Below are positions 1 through 12,004 of a DNA stretch of 64,000 bases, in pieces. The notes under the pieces were generated by a model that was given only the letters and a program-made list of their open reading frames with translations, searched no databases and was not told the origin of the DNA. The stretch is from Sequoia sempervirens. Taxonomy: Eukaryota > Streptophyta > Pinopsida > Cupressales > Cupressaceae. The DNA is taken from contig VDFB02000003.1 in the NCBI GenBank assembly GCA_007258455.2, positions 41,791,986 through 41,855,985 of the forward strand, read 5' to 3'. Numbering within the stretch: the stretch's first letter is position 1; every line of letters begins with the position of its first letter. The translations under genes and the position numbers were made by a program.

Positions 1-1410
1 GTGGATGGGTACAAGGAAAGATTGTGGTGAAAGGTTATTTCTAAGTTGAGGGATTTTATTTTGTTGAAATATTTTATCTTATTGTGAAACTAATGTCTAT
101 TGAACTTCTACTACTTATGATTTAGAAGTAGACAAAATGGATGTTAAAACCACTTTTTTACATTAAAATCTTGAAAATAATTTATATGAAATAACCCAAT
201 GATTTTGTGGTAAAAGTTAGAAAGCACAATTTTTAAGTTGAAGCAATATTTATATAGTTAGAAATAGTCACTTCAAATTTTCTATAAACATTTTGATGCT
301 TTCACATTGTAATTTGGGTTTGTTAGTAGTGATTCTAATAATTGTACTTATTCTATATTTATTGACGATCAAATACTAATAATTGTCTTGTATGTTGATG
401 ACATGTTCATTGCAAATAGAAAGGGTATGACTCTCAAAATTTAACATTTTAGTGCCTTTGAAATGAAGGATTTGAAGGATAAAAAGTACCTTGGGCAACA
501 AGATGAGAAGAGATCAAGTTGGAAAATAATTTGGGTTAGTTAGAGTAAGTATGTTGAGACTAATTTATAACTGTTTTCTATGTGGACAATAAGCCAATGA
601 GCATTCCTTTACTTGTTAGTACCAATTTATCTATAGATCAACATCCTAAGATGATTATTTGGAGAATACGTATAATATTCCTTATGCTAGTACTATAGGT
701 AGTCTAATGTATGCTACAATTTGTGCAAGGCTAGATATTTCTCAAGTAGTGGTAGGTCTTAGGGGGTTTCTATCTAACCTTGATAGAAAGCATTCAAATT
801 ATTTGGTTTTAAAATATTTATGAGAGACATATAATTTTATTTCTTTTGATCATAGAATTGATGATGTGGACAAGTTTCATGATATATAAGGCTTTGTTGA
901 TTCAAATTAGGTTGGTAATTTAGAAAATAGGAGGTCCGTGAGTAGTTATGTGTTCACTCTTTTTAAAAGTCAAATTAGATAGATAAATAAGATGTAACCC
1001 ACAATTGTGCTATCCACTATAGAAGTAGAGTACATGGATGATACACATGCTTGTAAGGAGGTAGTGTGGTTATAAATATTATGTTTAGGTATTAGATATG
1101 AGTCTAAACTAGTTAAAATTAGAAATGACAATCAAATTACTATATGTTTGGTGAAGAATTCTATGTACCATATTCATACTAAGCATATTCATGTTTAGTA
1201 TCATTTTTTTATGAGATGGTTAAGGGTGAAAAATTCATGATATGGATAGTTGAACCTTTGGATAATATTGTAGATTCTCTCAAAAAGATAGTGAACACAA
1301 ATAAGTTTTGTTGGTGTAGAGAGGCTTTGGGCCTTGCCTCTTCTAAGATTTGATTGATTAATTTTTAGTTTCCTATAATGTATTTGCAATGCAAATATCA
1401 AGTGAGAGAA
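1..1410 (+). pseudogene. Decayed Ty1/copia pol remnant (RT to RNase H), cut by window edge
   Basis: The window opens inside the reverse transcriptase of a dead copia element. Recognisable pieces in order are MDVKTTF near 137-157, the RT active-site block YVDDM at 391-405, an RNase H piece with EVEYM near 1025, and a C-terminal tail near 1150-1345 (HTKHIHV). The pieces lie in different frames with many stops, so no protein can be made. Order and wording match the pol of Copia-3 at 50732-54680, so this is probably a more decayed member of the same family. A purine-rich stretch at 1401-1410 just before the LTR-like sequence fits a polypurine tract. Assignment to Ty1/copia is secure; the exact extent is not, and the 5' half lies outside the window. 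Confidence 0.85.
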
Positions 1411-2200
1411 TGTTAGGATTAGGTGTCGCATTGAACTTACATATATTAAGTCTTGATCAGTTATATTTAATTATGTAGATAAATTATGTATGACCTTCAA
1501 ACATCATGGAGTGGGAAAAAAAGACATTAGTGTGAAGGTGGGGGCAATATTTATTTATTAAATGTGTTCTTTGGGATACCTTAATTATTGTGTAAGAAGG
1601 CATTGAATAGAGAGATTACTTGAAAGAAGTTAAAATTAGGATCCATGGAGCACTTTCCCAATTTGTGTGTTATGACAAGGCATTGGATTCCCTCATGGAG
1701 TGCATAGATTTGGAAAGTTAGTGACTATGATGGTTATGATGGAATTTGTGAAATGTAAGAGAGTTGTGAAAGGTGTAAGAGATCTAAGAGGACTTACTTT
1801 CTATTTTATTTTTCTTGACCATGACTATGGGGTGGTTGATATTTGCTAGTTGCTAATGATTTTGACTCGTTGTTTTTATATGCCACTTGGTAATTTTTTA
1901 TTTATTTTTATATAATGGAGGGATGGGATAAATTTTGATAAGATTATTTTGTAGTTTGTTATGCCACAAAATCATTGTTATTTAGAGAGATAAGTGGATT
2001 GTATTAGTCTATTCTATTATTGATATAAATACAAGCTTGGGTCTCTTTGGTGGTGGAGTCTTTTATCAAATTTTTTTTTTTCATTTATATCTAGTTCCTA
2101 TATGGTTTGATTATTTGTGTATGATTCTCCATTGTTTCATTAATATTTTATTACTTATCACATGTTTAATTAGATTTAAACACTTTATTGCTAATATTTT
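1411..2200 (+). repeat. Probable decayed copia 3' LTR
   Basis: Begins TGTTAGGATTAGGTG, close to the first bases of the Copia-3 3' LTR (TGTTAGGATAGGTGG at 54738), and directly follows the pol remnant. Near 2034-2066 a TCTCTTTGG-containing stretch resembles the downstream part of the Copia-3 LTR near 55395. The right boundary is uncertain and no CA end or target duplication was found. Confidence 0.5.
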
Positions 2201-2220
2201 TATTGCATCATTCACCCTAT

Positions 2221-2472
2221 AATCAACACAAGAATCCTACTTTTCATGCTCATATAAAGCATGTTGATATTTAATACCACTTTGCTAAAGATGGTTTAAG
2301 ACAAGAAGGTCATGATGCTAAAATTTTATATTATGGCGAGTGCTATAGACTCATGCACTAAGCTAATGAACGCTAAAAAAATTGTTTGGTGCAAGGAAGC
2401 TATGGGGATCTCTCCTCTTAGAACTTACTATCTTTTTTATAATTTTGCAATGTGTATAACTAATTGGGTGAA
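2221..2472 (+). pseudogene. Second copia RNase H C-terminal remnant
   Basis: Conceptual translation gives fragments such as HAHIKHVDI, then a tail with IVWCKEAMG, which are the usual C-terminal wording of Ty1/copia RNase H (compare HAHTKHVDV in Copia-3). A TTGGGTGAATATTATGAC stretch at 2464-2481 could be a polypurine tract plus the start of another decayed LTR. It is too short and broken for clade placement. It is separate from the first remnant because the RNase H tail appears twice. Confidence 0.6.
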
Positions 2473-3512
2473 TATTATGACTATGTTCGTTGTACACATT
2501 ACAAATACTAAGAAATATGTTGGGTTATTATTGTAATATTAGGGTACTAGTTAGATGTAATATTTAAATGTATTTATAATATCCTTAGGTAACTATTGTC
2601 ATTTCATTCCCCCTTGCATTACCCACTAATTATAAATGGTCTAATAGATCTAAATGGGTTAGTCATTTTTGAGATATGCCTCTAGTGGTTGTGTTTTCCC
2701 CTTTCCTTGCTTTAGTCAATTGCCCAAAATAAAAATCCCAAAATGAATAAGTATAGGGGTGTTCTTATTTTGTAGGTCCCTATTAGGCCTTAAGACTTGA
2801 CAAGAACCTAGAACCAATGGTTTTGGGTCCTTTCTCTCCACTCCCACTAGTCTTCTAAAGGTCCTTGTCGGGCCTTGGGGTGCGATAGTAACCTATAACC
2901 AATGATTTTGGATCCTTGTTCCCTTTCACCCCCAAAGCCTCATTTCCCTTATTTTGTTGATGCAGGAGCATCCAGGGTGTAAGAGCTATCTTGCATCAAC
3001 CAAAAACAAAAATGTTGTTTCTTTTCAATAAGGGCTAAATTGGATAGTGTTGGGCATTTTTTGCTTAATCTGATTGGGTTTCAGACTTTGGGATTGTGGA
3101 TTACTCTTTATTGTAAATGGCAGGACATTGGGCTTTGGGGTTAAGGCTTATGCCTTAACTTAAATGTTAAAGCGATGTATAGGGTATGGAGAAACTTTGA
3201 ACCCCAACACCTGAAAGGGTAGAAGTTGGTAAAGGATATGTTTCGGGATTTGTGAGTTAGAGATAGGACTTACACCTTATTCAAAAGATGGTAATCAATA
3301 TGATGGATGAGCAAACTCCAACATTCGACAATCTCATGCACTTTGTGGAGTATGACATCAACATGATAGTTATAAAGGGCATTGGACTTGTCTCTTAAGC
3401 TCTTCCATGTATTTCAAGTATGAAGTAAGAGGGATTAGCGACCCCAACCCCTGACAAGTATGATAGGTAGCAGAATCCCACCATTTCATAGGAAGCATAT
3501 ATTGACTTGGTT
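2473..3512. other. Unassigned non-coding sequence with an imperfect duplication
   Basis: No coding region is supported. An imperfect direct repeat of about 58 bp occurs at 2775-2832 and 2860-2917 (shared AACCAATG and TTTTGG followed by ATCC or GTCC). The right end is the original flank of the Gypsy-1 insertion. It may be the interrupted 5' portion of the Gypsy-2 LTR, but I could not confirm this. Confidence 0.4.
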
Positions 3513-3518
3513 TGACCT

Positions 3519-3535
3519 GTTATGCCTTGCATAAC
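3519..3535. repeat. Perfect inverted repeat at LTR terminus
   Basis: GTTATGC and GCATAAC flank a CTT loop. The same 17 bases occur at 15636-15652 in the 3' LTR. It starts one base inside the LTR end. Confidence 0.85.
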
Positions 3536-5383
3536 CACCCCATTTTGTCTTTTCCCTTGGGCCATTGGTTTTCTGCCTTAGGCGTTTCTTTTTGGAGTTC
3601 TGTCGGAGGCACCGGAACCAATACGAACTTGGAAATTCCTTCCAGGTTCTGGTCTTGCTCTGTTCCTGGTTCCGGTTCGACCGTTCTTTCTCTCCGTTCT
3701 TTGTTCTTTCGCGGAGTCAGGTCCCGGTCGATTCGGGGTGTTAAACTTTCTTCGGGTCCCATCCTCGGGTCCGACCCGCCTTTTCTCTCTCTTCGTTGGT
3801 TTTTTTGTTTTTTTGATCTCCCGTGCCTTGGGTGTTTTCGGCCTTGCGTGTCTTTTTGTTTTCTGGTGGACTCAAAATCGGAACCAGAACCAAACCTTGA
3901 AACTTGAAAAAGTTTCTGGTTCGGTTTCGTTCCGATCCCGATTCTGCGTGTTTCTTTCTTTCATTTTCCTTTTCTTCTTTTGTTTCGTCGTGGGGTTTTC
4001 CCCTCCTTTTTCTCTTTCTTTTCCTTGTCCTTTCTTTCTCTTTTCGGATGACGTCGGAGGCGGGCCTAGAACGAAATCCGAACCTGAAACTTGAAAAAGT
4101 TTTTGGTTCGGGTTTGGTTCCGGTCCTGATTCCGCTTTATCCATTTTTGTCTCTCGTCCCCATCCCGACTTATTTCCGCCTTCCCCAACTTTAAGGAGGG
4201 CAGTGTGTTTTCGGTTCAGGTTTGGTTCTGCCTCAGTTGGAATTCAGATTTTCTCCTGAGTTCGGGATTTTCCACCCAATCCGGATTTTCCCGGATCTCA
4301 CTCGAGCTCTGGTCGAACACTGTTGTTCGGGGATTGTTGGTCTTCGCGGAATTCCGCGTGGACTGGATTTTCCCGAAGTCCCGAGGCCTCCGAGGAGATG
4401 TACCTTCTTCAAGGAGATGTACCTTCTTCACGAATTTCATTCTCCTCCAGATTTTCCCGAAATCCGTTATTCCTTTTTTTTCGGGTTTGCTAGAATGTCT
4501 TCTCCTTCGCGAAAATCCGTCCCGCGTAGATTTCCCCGGAATTTGATGGATTGTGAAGAAGTAGGTAGTAGCAGGACTGTTTAGTAAATGATGATGCATT
4601 TTATGATTCATTTATGCTATTTTGAGGATCTCGCATGTGGTTCCTTGGTTGATAACGATCGGATTACATTTCTAATGAGTGTTTTCATGCTTATTCCACT
4701 GGAATCCGCCTAGCTCGGAATTCTCCGAAATTCCTCCCTGGCTTGGGTTCCGTGGGTCGGCCCGAGACCCGAACTATTTGTATGATCATTTTGTTCGAAG
4801 ATTTAACGGTACCCTTCTGACATGGGATTCGTTTTAATGATGACTTTGATTAATTAACTTTTGTTTGTGTGATTTTTACTATGGTTTTTTTTGTTGAATG
4901 CAGGGTTAAATCACATACAGGATGATATTTGTCAAGGGAGCTCAGTTGGGGTGCATTCTTCAATCCAGTTGGTCATGAAAAATCAGCTAAGGCAAAGGTC
5001 GACAAGACTTTCCTAACCTCTTGCCGACTGGTGGCTTGGCTCTGTCTGCTAAGGATCCAAAGGGGGTGTTGGAACTGCACAATTTTGATGATATTACATA
5101 TTGTCCATACTCACAAAGTTTCCAGAAAGGTCCCTCCATGAGCATATTTTCCCCATATCTGGCCCTGTTGCACTATAGATTCCATCAAGTCCGGATACTC
5201 CACATTACAGGTCATATCACCGTGAGATCATATGAACTCTCCCCGACTTATAATGCATTTTGCTATGTATGCGTCTCTGTTGCCTATTGGCAAGACCTCA
5301 GGGATGTCACGGCGACTGGAGTTCACCTGTAGTTGCCTATCGGCAACACATCATTCAGAGTCCCGACGACTAGGAGTTTCCTA

Positions 5384-6080
5384 TCGGCATAAGTTTGTCT
5401 TCGGGGAAGGGTCTTGGTGAAATCTCCATGTCTCACCGACCGCTATCAAAAGGATTCATATATCGGCATAGGGTTTTCTCCCCGCAGAGAGGTCTTGGCG
5501 AGATCTTCGTGTCTCACCAACCGGCGGTGAGGGCATACACTATCGACAAAAGGTTTTCTCTTCGTCAGGATGTCTCAGCGAATCCGAGAAGTCTCCCCGA
5601 CTAACGCACAACGAGCAAACACTTCGGCGGGAGTCATCTTCTTCGGCATGTGGTCTTGGTGAAGTCTCTTGGTCTTGCCGATTGACGGTGAAAGTCGCCC
5701 ATCGTGGAGAGATCTGTTCGTCGGTATGAGGTCTCACCAAGCGTCTACGGTCACACCGACAAAGTACAACAGAAAAGGTCTCGCCGACGTGAAGTAATAT
5801 CAACATAATCTCTTGCCGATTCAATAGGGTCTGGCTGAAATGAAACAAAGTCGCCGGAGGATAGATGGCTCGGTGTAATGTCTCACCGACTCATGAAGGT
5901 CACACCAAAACAAAGGAAATCGGGGAGACTCCGAAGGAATAAAGGGCACTCGGCGAAATTTCTGGGCGACTCCAAGGTGTCTCAACAAAAGAAATGGAGG
6001 TTGGCAGAAGGTTGTGGTCTCAACATAATGTTTGGCCGAAAGAAAGAAAGTCACACTGAAAGGAAATGGGCTCGGTAAGA
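5384..6080 (+). repeat. Degenerate ~80-bp tandem array in Gypsy-1 5' LTR
   Basis: A TCGGCAT-like word marks successive units at 5384, 5463, 5543, 5623, 5721 (after a 20-bp offset copy at 5643), 5800, 5870 and 5950, so spacing is mostly 78-80 bp. Within units, GGTCTTGG, GAAATCTC and GTCTCACCGAC recur. The translation shows repeated G-L-G-E-I and S-H-x-P. Units are diverged but the register is clear. Confidence 0.75.
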
Positions 6081-6928
6081 GAAGATAAATTCGGGGTAAT
6101 GTCACCCCGATTTTGATAAGTCTCAGCGACACAGAGTAAGCTCGCAAAGAGGAAAGACGTGCACCAAGAGGTCTTAGCAAAATGAAGGAGTCTTGCCAAT
6201 GGGTTTTGCGGACTCGATATGACTTCTCCTGCTCGCTGAAACGTCCCACCGACTATCTTGTGTCATGTCGATAACTTCACAATGGTGAAATCGCATTGGG
6301 GAGACACCGATGGTGTCTTATCGACATGCGATACTATTCAGACCACTTTTGACCGCCTGAAGAGCTCGCGTGACATGTGATCATCCAATGAGGGAGCCAA
6401 AAGACTGACTCATCGGTCCCTTTGACCGATTGACTACTCCTGTGTAAGAAGACCAACAAAAAGCACGCAGGGTGGATTCATTCTAAGATCACTAAGGGAT
6501 GAATCTATTCGGGCGATGGCGTTCAGATCTACAGGAGGCTCGACGGTGCTTCCAGAGGATGGTCAACGTGTGGAGAAGTCCAAAACAGAAAGGAAGCTGA
6601 AAGGAAAGAAGAAACTGTGACTCATAGGGGACAACTGTAGTAGCCATCGGCGGAGATTGATCAGTATTAATGGTAAAGTGCCCTGGAGCATTCAAGGCAT
6701 CCTCAACAGAGTTCAAGGTGGACATGGAGACAATGGAGTAAATGCTGCAGATGCAAAAGATCTAAGGTGATCCCTGGAACAACATTCTAGCAATATGGAC
6801 AGCAGGGCTTCACAATGAATGTAGTTTTGACTTTCCTCAGAAAGATCTGAGGGCTGACTCTCCTACAGTCTGTAGATATTTTGTAAACCCTAATGCAGGG
6901 GACATCACATTCCTATTGGTACATTTTG

Positions 6929-6936
6929 TATATAAG
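6929..6936 (+). promoter_or_regulatory. TATA box of Gypsy-1 5' LTR
   Basis: TATATAAG, followed by GGCATTCTTGGC, lies about 860 bp from the LTR end in the sense orientation. The identical block is at 19091-19098 in the 3' LTR. Transcription would start roughly 30 bp downstream, giving a short R-U5 relative to a 3.4-kb U3. Confidence 0.7.
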
Positions 6937-7798
6937 GCATTCTTGGCTCTTTGTAAAGAGGAGAACTTTTAGTGTTAGCACCTCTAGATTAGAACTTCTA
7001 GGTTTAGAGAACTTTTAAACTTAGAATTGTTAAGAGTTAGTCAGTTAACAGAAGGAGATAGAGTTGCATCTTGATTCTCAGTAATGAGAGCTTCTCTTGT
7101 CTTCTTGGTTAGCAGTTAGATTTCAGTACAGACTGTAATGTATTTTCAAGCTCTCCTAGTGTAGTTGGAAACAATTTAGAGCCGCAAATTCTTTGTACAC
7201 TAGTGATTGTGCCAGCTTTGTAAATATTGCTTATCTGTTTTAATAACAGTAGAAGCAATTAGAGTTTAATCTACTTGATGTTGTGTTCCTGAATGATATT
7301 TGTCTTAATTGGTCATTTGATTTGTGAAGTCTTCAAGGAATGAAATGTTATTTGTGTTTTATTTAAATGGTAATTAAAATCTGTTATGCGAATTAGCACT
7401 GTGAATGAAGGAGGCTGTGTGTGTCAATCACAAGTTTACTTTGTTCTGCAGTTTTGGTTTAAAAATTCCTTGAAGTTAGCAAGTCTGGTTAAGGTTGGAT
7501 GAACTATTGTTCTTCCTGTTTCAAAACTCTGACTTATCTTTTTATATTTCTTTAAAAACCCCTGTTATAGTAGGTTTTATTTCATGCTTGATCTTAGAAC
7601 AATCCAGAAGCTCACACCAGCAGGCCCCTTGAATATTACTGTTGCATTGACCATTGAGTAACATCATCATAGTTGAGACCCAACTACAAAGACCTTGGGA
7701 GCTAAGGCATCCATGTGTTGCCTTTCTCTTTCAGGAGAAGTAGAATAGCAATATTCTGCTTGCATTATTGTGGTGCCAAAATCATCATCAACAGGAAC

Positions 7799-7816
7799 TG
7801 GCACTAGAAGGAGGGC
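7799..7816 (+). other. Gypsy-1 primer binding site, tRNA-Asn type
   Basis: TGGCACTAGAAGGAGGGC begins 5 nt after the LTR end. From known plant cytosolic tRNA-Asn(GUU), whose 3' end is CCTTCTAGCG plus CCA, the expected complement is TGGCGCTAGAAGGAGGG, so only one position differs. This supports plus-strand orientation and the LTR boundary. Confidence 0.75.
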
Positions 7817-7891
7817 AAGCTGGATAAAGCTGGGTTTTCATCCCCAGAGAAGTCCCACAGAGTTCTTCGATCAGTTGAAAATCCACCACCT

Positions 7892-9535
7892 TTGATAGAA
7901 CTCAAGACTCCAATAATACACAAGAGTCATAAGACTGGGGCCACTATCATACCGCCCTTATCAGCTTTGCTCACTCCACCAGGTTTTTCACCAATACCCC
8001 AGTGGATACCTATCAACCCACCATCACGTCCATCTCATTTGTCATCACAGCTGGTTGAACCCATACAACAACTGGCTCAACCACCACTGCCACCAATGGC
8101 ATTCTTCCAGAATAATTCCTCTCCATTGGGGACTATCCCTGGAGGTTTTCATGACCTGCTTAAGAACCCTGAGAGATTTTGTCCTAAGTATATCCATGGT
8201 GAGTCAAGGAGTGCTGAAGAGCACATACAAGCTTTTAAGGATGCTTGTACTAGAGCTCAGATAGCCCACCATGATGTAGTCTGCCGGTTGTTCCCTTATT
8301 ATTTAGGGGACATGGCATACAATTGGTACCTTAATCTTCCTCAAGGTTCTATTCTGACCTGGACACATTTGGAAAACGCTTTCATCAACCAATTCAGGGT
8401 TTATGTGGACGTAACTCTTTTATATCACCAATTCGCTACCATCAGAAAGGAACCAGGTGAACCCTTGCTTTTATTCAATACTAGGTTCCAGTGAATGTAC
8501 CAGAGATTGCAAGATCCCTATCTAGTCACTGAGAATAGTGCCATCCAAGCTTACTTTAGAGTTATAGACCCCTTGCTTGGCTTGTTCTTGCAAAGGACTT
8601 ATCAACAAGCTGATATTGATTCTTTATCCAAAGTCTATCATCTAGCTATCAAGCTGTAGCAACAAATCAGTTCTCAACAAGGAGGCCTAGGAGGAGGTTT
8701 CCCTTCAATAGGATACCAGATGCATAGCCCAACTCCTCTATTCAATACTATCCCAGGAATGTCTTCTTCCCACTATGGGCCTATATCTGAATTACAAACT
8801 CGGCCTCCTATCCCATTCTTTGCTGCTGGAACTCCTGACTTCTCCAAGCAACCACAGGTTCCCCCAAGTTCCCATGGGTACCATAACCAAATGGGAGCAC
8901 CAGGTCATGCTAATCAACCACCTATTGTTAAGAGCATGGAAAGTGAAAAGACAGTCCAACTTACAAATGAGGTAGAAACCTTAAAGAAAACACAGTCTCA
9001 AGTTACAAATGACACGGCTCAACTTCGGTTGAACCCTTCCCAAAACCAAGGTAACTACCCTAATCAAAACAACAACAATCAGGGTACTTATCAGAATAAC
9101 AACAATTACAACCAAAGGGGTTATCAGGGCCAAAACTCCTCTAATCAGGGCTATCAGAATCAAAGTAGAGGGTATAACCAAAGGCCGAGTAATAACAGGA
9201 AATGGAATACAGGGTCTAATAATGGTGGAGTTCCTCATAATTATCAAGTTAATGAGGAGAGGTCGCATACTGCAAACGTGGTTGACCTAAATTTTATGAC
9301 TAACTGGTGTAGGCTGCATGATACTACAACCCATTCTGAGGTGAACTGCCCTCAAATGGAGAAAGTTGTCAAGATGGCACACGAAGATGCCCACACCTTT
9401 AAGGGGAATTCAAACAAAGGTGGTGATTCAATGGATACTGCAATGGCTTATGACATGTTTGAAGAAGAATCATCATTCCCAAGGCAAGATGAGAATGAAC
9501 CAAAAGAAGATTCATATGATGCCCAAGCTTTTTAG
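7892..9535 (+). pseudogene. Gypsy-1 gag
   Basis: Encodes the structural protein that would package element RNA. One frame spans the segment with in-frame stops at 8492 and 8657 and a terminating TAG at 9533. The N-terminal third is proline-rich; a retrotransposon gag core follows (motifs ERFCPKYI, AYNWYLNLP, FINQFR near 8175-8400). The C-terminal half has a Q/N/G-rich repeat tract near 9050-9200. Near residues 468-481 of the frame is CRLHDTTTHSEVNC, a C-x2-H-x4-H-x4-C knuckle of the kind seen in plant Tat-group gags in place of the usual CCHC. No ATG opens the frame at 7892; the first in-frame ATG is at 8096. Pro and pol continue in the same frame. Confidence 0.85.
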
Positions 9536-9742
9536 ACAAAGGGAGGACACTTCCTGAGAAATCAAAGTAAGGGGCCATTCACTACGTCAGCACCTGCTAA
9601 TCACATGGTGCCTCCAAATCAAAGTGCTGATAATAATCCTCCTCCACCAAAAGGCCCGCCTGACCTCCATAACAAGGGTAATTCCTTTGCTGTTTTTAAA
9701 AGTAATTCAAGTTATAATACATAATTTGACATAGTTTCTGAG

Positions 9743-10528
9743 ATGCAAAAACATAAAACTTCTTTGTCATATTTTGACATTCTAAAGTGGTGCCCTGCTC
9801 AAAGGGAGATAGTGCTGAAAGCTCTAGAACAAGCGGATAAGTCAAAAGGAAAGAGCAAGGTGGCACCTGTTGGGGACGTGAATGCAGCCTTGTATAGAAA
9901 CAAGGTAGGTACTCCACCTTTCCTTTTAAGTTTAAGAATTTCTGGGAAGAACCTACACAATTTTCTGTTGGATTTAGGGGCTTCGGGAAATGTCATGTTG
10001 TTTTCCATATGCAAGAAGTTAGGATTAAACCCCATTCAAACCAATAAGAAGGTCATTCAACTTGACAAAACAGAGGTTAATGTGGTAGGGGAATTAAGAA
10101 ACATAAATGTTCAGGTAGGATCAGATCCTAGGATCCTAACCAACATAGATATTCAAGTGGCAGATATTTCTGAGACCTATGGTATGTTGCTAAGCCGAGA
10201 TTTGATGAAAAATTTAGGGGGATATCTTTCCCTTGACTTTTCACATATGTGGCTATCATGGAAAGGGATTCCTAATCAGATTAGGATTGAAAGTGAGCCT
10301 CGCCTCAAGCATATCATCACTGAGTATGATTGTCCCAATGAGGTGGCTTACTTTGAGACTGAGATGGGGGTTTATAAAAGAGAAGAAATTCTAATCTTCT
10401 CGGTTCTCCATTCTAAAGACATGTCAATGCAGAAACTCCCTGACCCCACCATTGATGAAAATCAACAGGCCTTGGTTAGAAAGCTGCAACAAGACCAACT
10501 GGTCTTAGGGGAAGATACCGATCTGTAG
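9743..10528 (+). pseudogene. Gypsy-1 aspartic protease
   Basis: Would cleave the gag-pol polyprotein. The active-site block is LLDLGASGNVM with Asp at residue 77. Plant Tat- and Athila-type elements often carry DLGAS here where retroviruses have DTGAS or DSGAS. The second conserved region, with MLLSRDLMKNLGG near residues 149-161, matches the flap and ILG-type segment. It shares the frame of gag, separated by TAA at 9722, and stops at TAG 10526. The segment 10529-10783 continues the same frame to a further TAG at 10772, with no domain I recognise. Confidence 0.85.
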
Positions 10529-10783
10529 AATCTTCTTCTACCTAACTGGTGCAGGGCACATTATCAAAGTCATTCCGAATTAACTTTTCAACCTTGCATT
10601 GACATTTTAAGTCAAGTTTCCCAAGCTGAGGAAGCTAGCACAAGTCACCCTGAGACCATTGCAGACCGCTTCTCATTTGAGGCCAAGGAAGCAACAATGC
10701 TAAACAGGGGTAGGACACTTCTAAAAGAAATTCCTTCCCAAATTGAACTGGCCTCAATCACATGTCTTAACTAGCATACTCAT

Positions 10784-11971
10784 GTGGAACAACCCCAAGG
10801 CTTACCCGACATTCCTGTATTCATGGATGTACCAAGAACCAAGTGGTTAGCCAAAGAAACAAGTGACTATCAGGAGGATAGCCACAAGTCAGATGATACA
10901 ACTAAGCCAACATCAGAAAGTGTACCTAAAGAAACTACAAAACACTTTTTCCCTGTACCTGATGCAAAAGATCAAGCAGCCCCAATTGTCACTCATCTAA
11001 CTCAAGCACCCACAATAACTTCAAAAGGATCAACCCCTGTTTGTGATCAGTTGTGGACCCTTACATTTGATGGATCCAAGTCTAAGACAGGCAGTGGTGT
11101 TGGAATTGTACTAACCAGCCCTCAAGGGAAAACCTTCTTTGCTTCTTACAGGTTGCAATTTGGATGCACAAACAACGTGGCAGAATATGAAGCTCTGGCA
11201 CGGGGACTGATGTTTGCACATAAGAAGAAGGTCACTGCCTTGATGGTCAAGGGAGATTCAAAAATAGTTATCAGGCAAGTGCGCAACCAATATACATGTC
11301 ACAACAAGAGGCTGGCAGCATATAGGAACAGGGTATGGAACCTGATCGAAGACTTTGATGCCTTTGGGATTAGCTTAATCCCTAGAGAAGAAAATCAGGT
11401 AGTTGATTCATTGGCTGTTGCTGCAAGCACCTTGGAACCTATGCAAGGCTCTAAATTCAAAATATTCTCAGTGGAATTGATTTCCACCCCAGCTGTTCCT
11501 GACAATATCAAGAATTTTCAAGTTTTCGATGATGACCGACATATCCTTGTTTTCCTAGCAAGTTCTGATGTTTTTGAGGGGCAAATTATTGATGAGTCCA
11601 ACAGAGATCAAGGGGATTGGAACCTTGGAGATTGTGATACAGAAGGGGTCCTTAATCTGAAAAGTAATAACATTCTCAAGGGAATGGTTTCTCTAGAAAG
11701 AATCTTTGACTCAGACCCAAGGGCTCGAGAGAAGATATCAGCTGAAGAAAAGGGAGGCGAATATGAAACAGTTAACTTGGCCAATGTTGGCCCTGAAAGG
11801 AATGTCTATATAGGGAAGGCCTGCCTTGAAGCAATTAGAGAAGACATACTAAGGGCACTTAATAAGAATATTGCTGCGATTGCTTGGGGTTATGAAGACC
11901 TCCAGACATTTGATGCTTATGTTATGACGCATACTATTCCCTTGAAGCCCAAAGCTAAACCCTTCCGATAA
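10784..11971 (+). pseudogene. Gypsy-1 linker plus archaeal-type RNase H upstream of RT
   Basis: A hydrophilic linker of about 85 residues leads into a full RNase H domain. Wording such as LTFDGSKSK, NNVAEYEAL, VKGDSKIV and NQVVDSLA is that of the plant 'archaeal-type' RNase H (aRNH). All four metal-binding acids are present: Asp96, Glu134, Asp158 and Asp208 of this segment. About 140 residues after it precede RT and end with a typical RT-entry segment (HTIPLKPKAKPFR). It is in the same frame as gag, protease and RT. Oddity: in Tat/Ogre elements as I know them the aRNH follows RT and the first RNase H; here it precedes RT. Stop TAA at 11969. Confidence 0.85.
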
Positions 11972-12004
11972 AAGCAGCGCCCTGTCAATGCTCTGATTGA
12001 ACCA

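Larger units (their letters stand above)
3518..7793 (+). repeat. Gypsy-1 5' LTR (4276 bp)
   Basis: Bounded by TGTTATGCC and CATCAACA and preceded by target duplication TGACC at 3513-3517. A hairpin-forming GTTATGC-CTT-GCATAAC lies at 3519-3535. About 3780-4060 is strongly pyrimidine-rich on this strand. A degenerate repeat array of about 80-bp period occupies the middle. A TATA box lies at 6929-6936, implying a U3 of about 3.4 kb. Open frames crossing the pyrimidine-rich part translate to low-complexity peptides and are not taken as genes. Confidence 0.95.

Noticed and set aside
3512..4611. Several overlapping frames of 80-131 codons in the LTR, possibly env-like
   Set aside because: They overlap in both strands, are Phe/Ser/Arg low complexity, and lack signal-peptide plus glycoprotein pattern. 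They are by-products of skewed composition.
5384..6330. Repeats at regular spacing resembling a CRISPR array
   Set aside because: Units are degenerate throughout with no conserved repeat versus unique spacer division. The array lies in a plant LTR and is duplicated with it.
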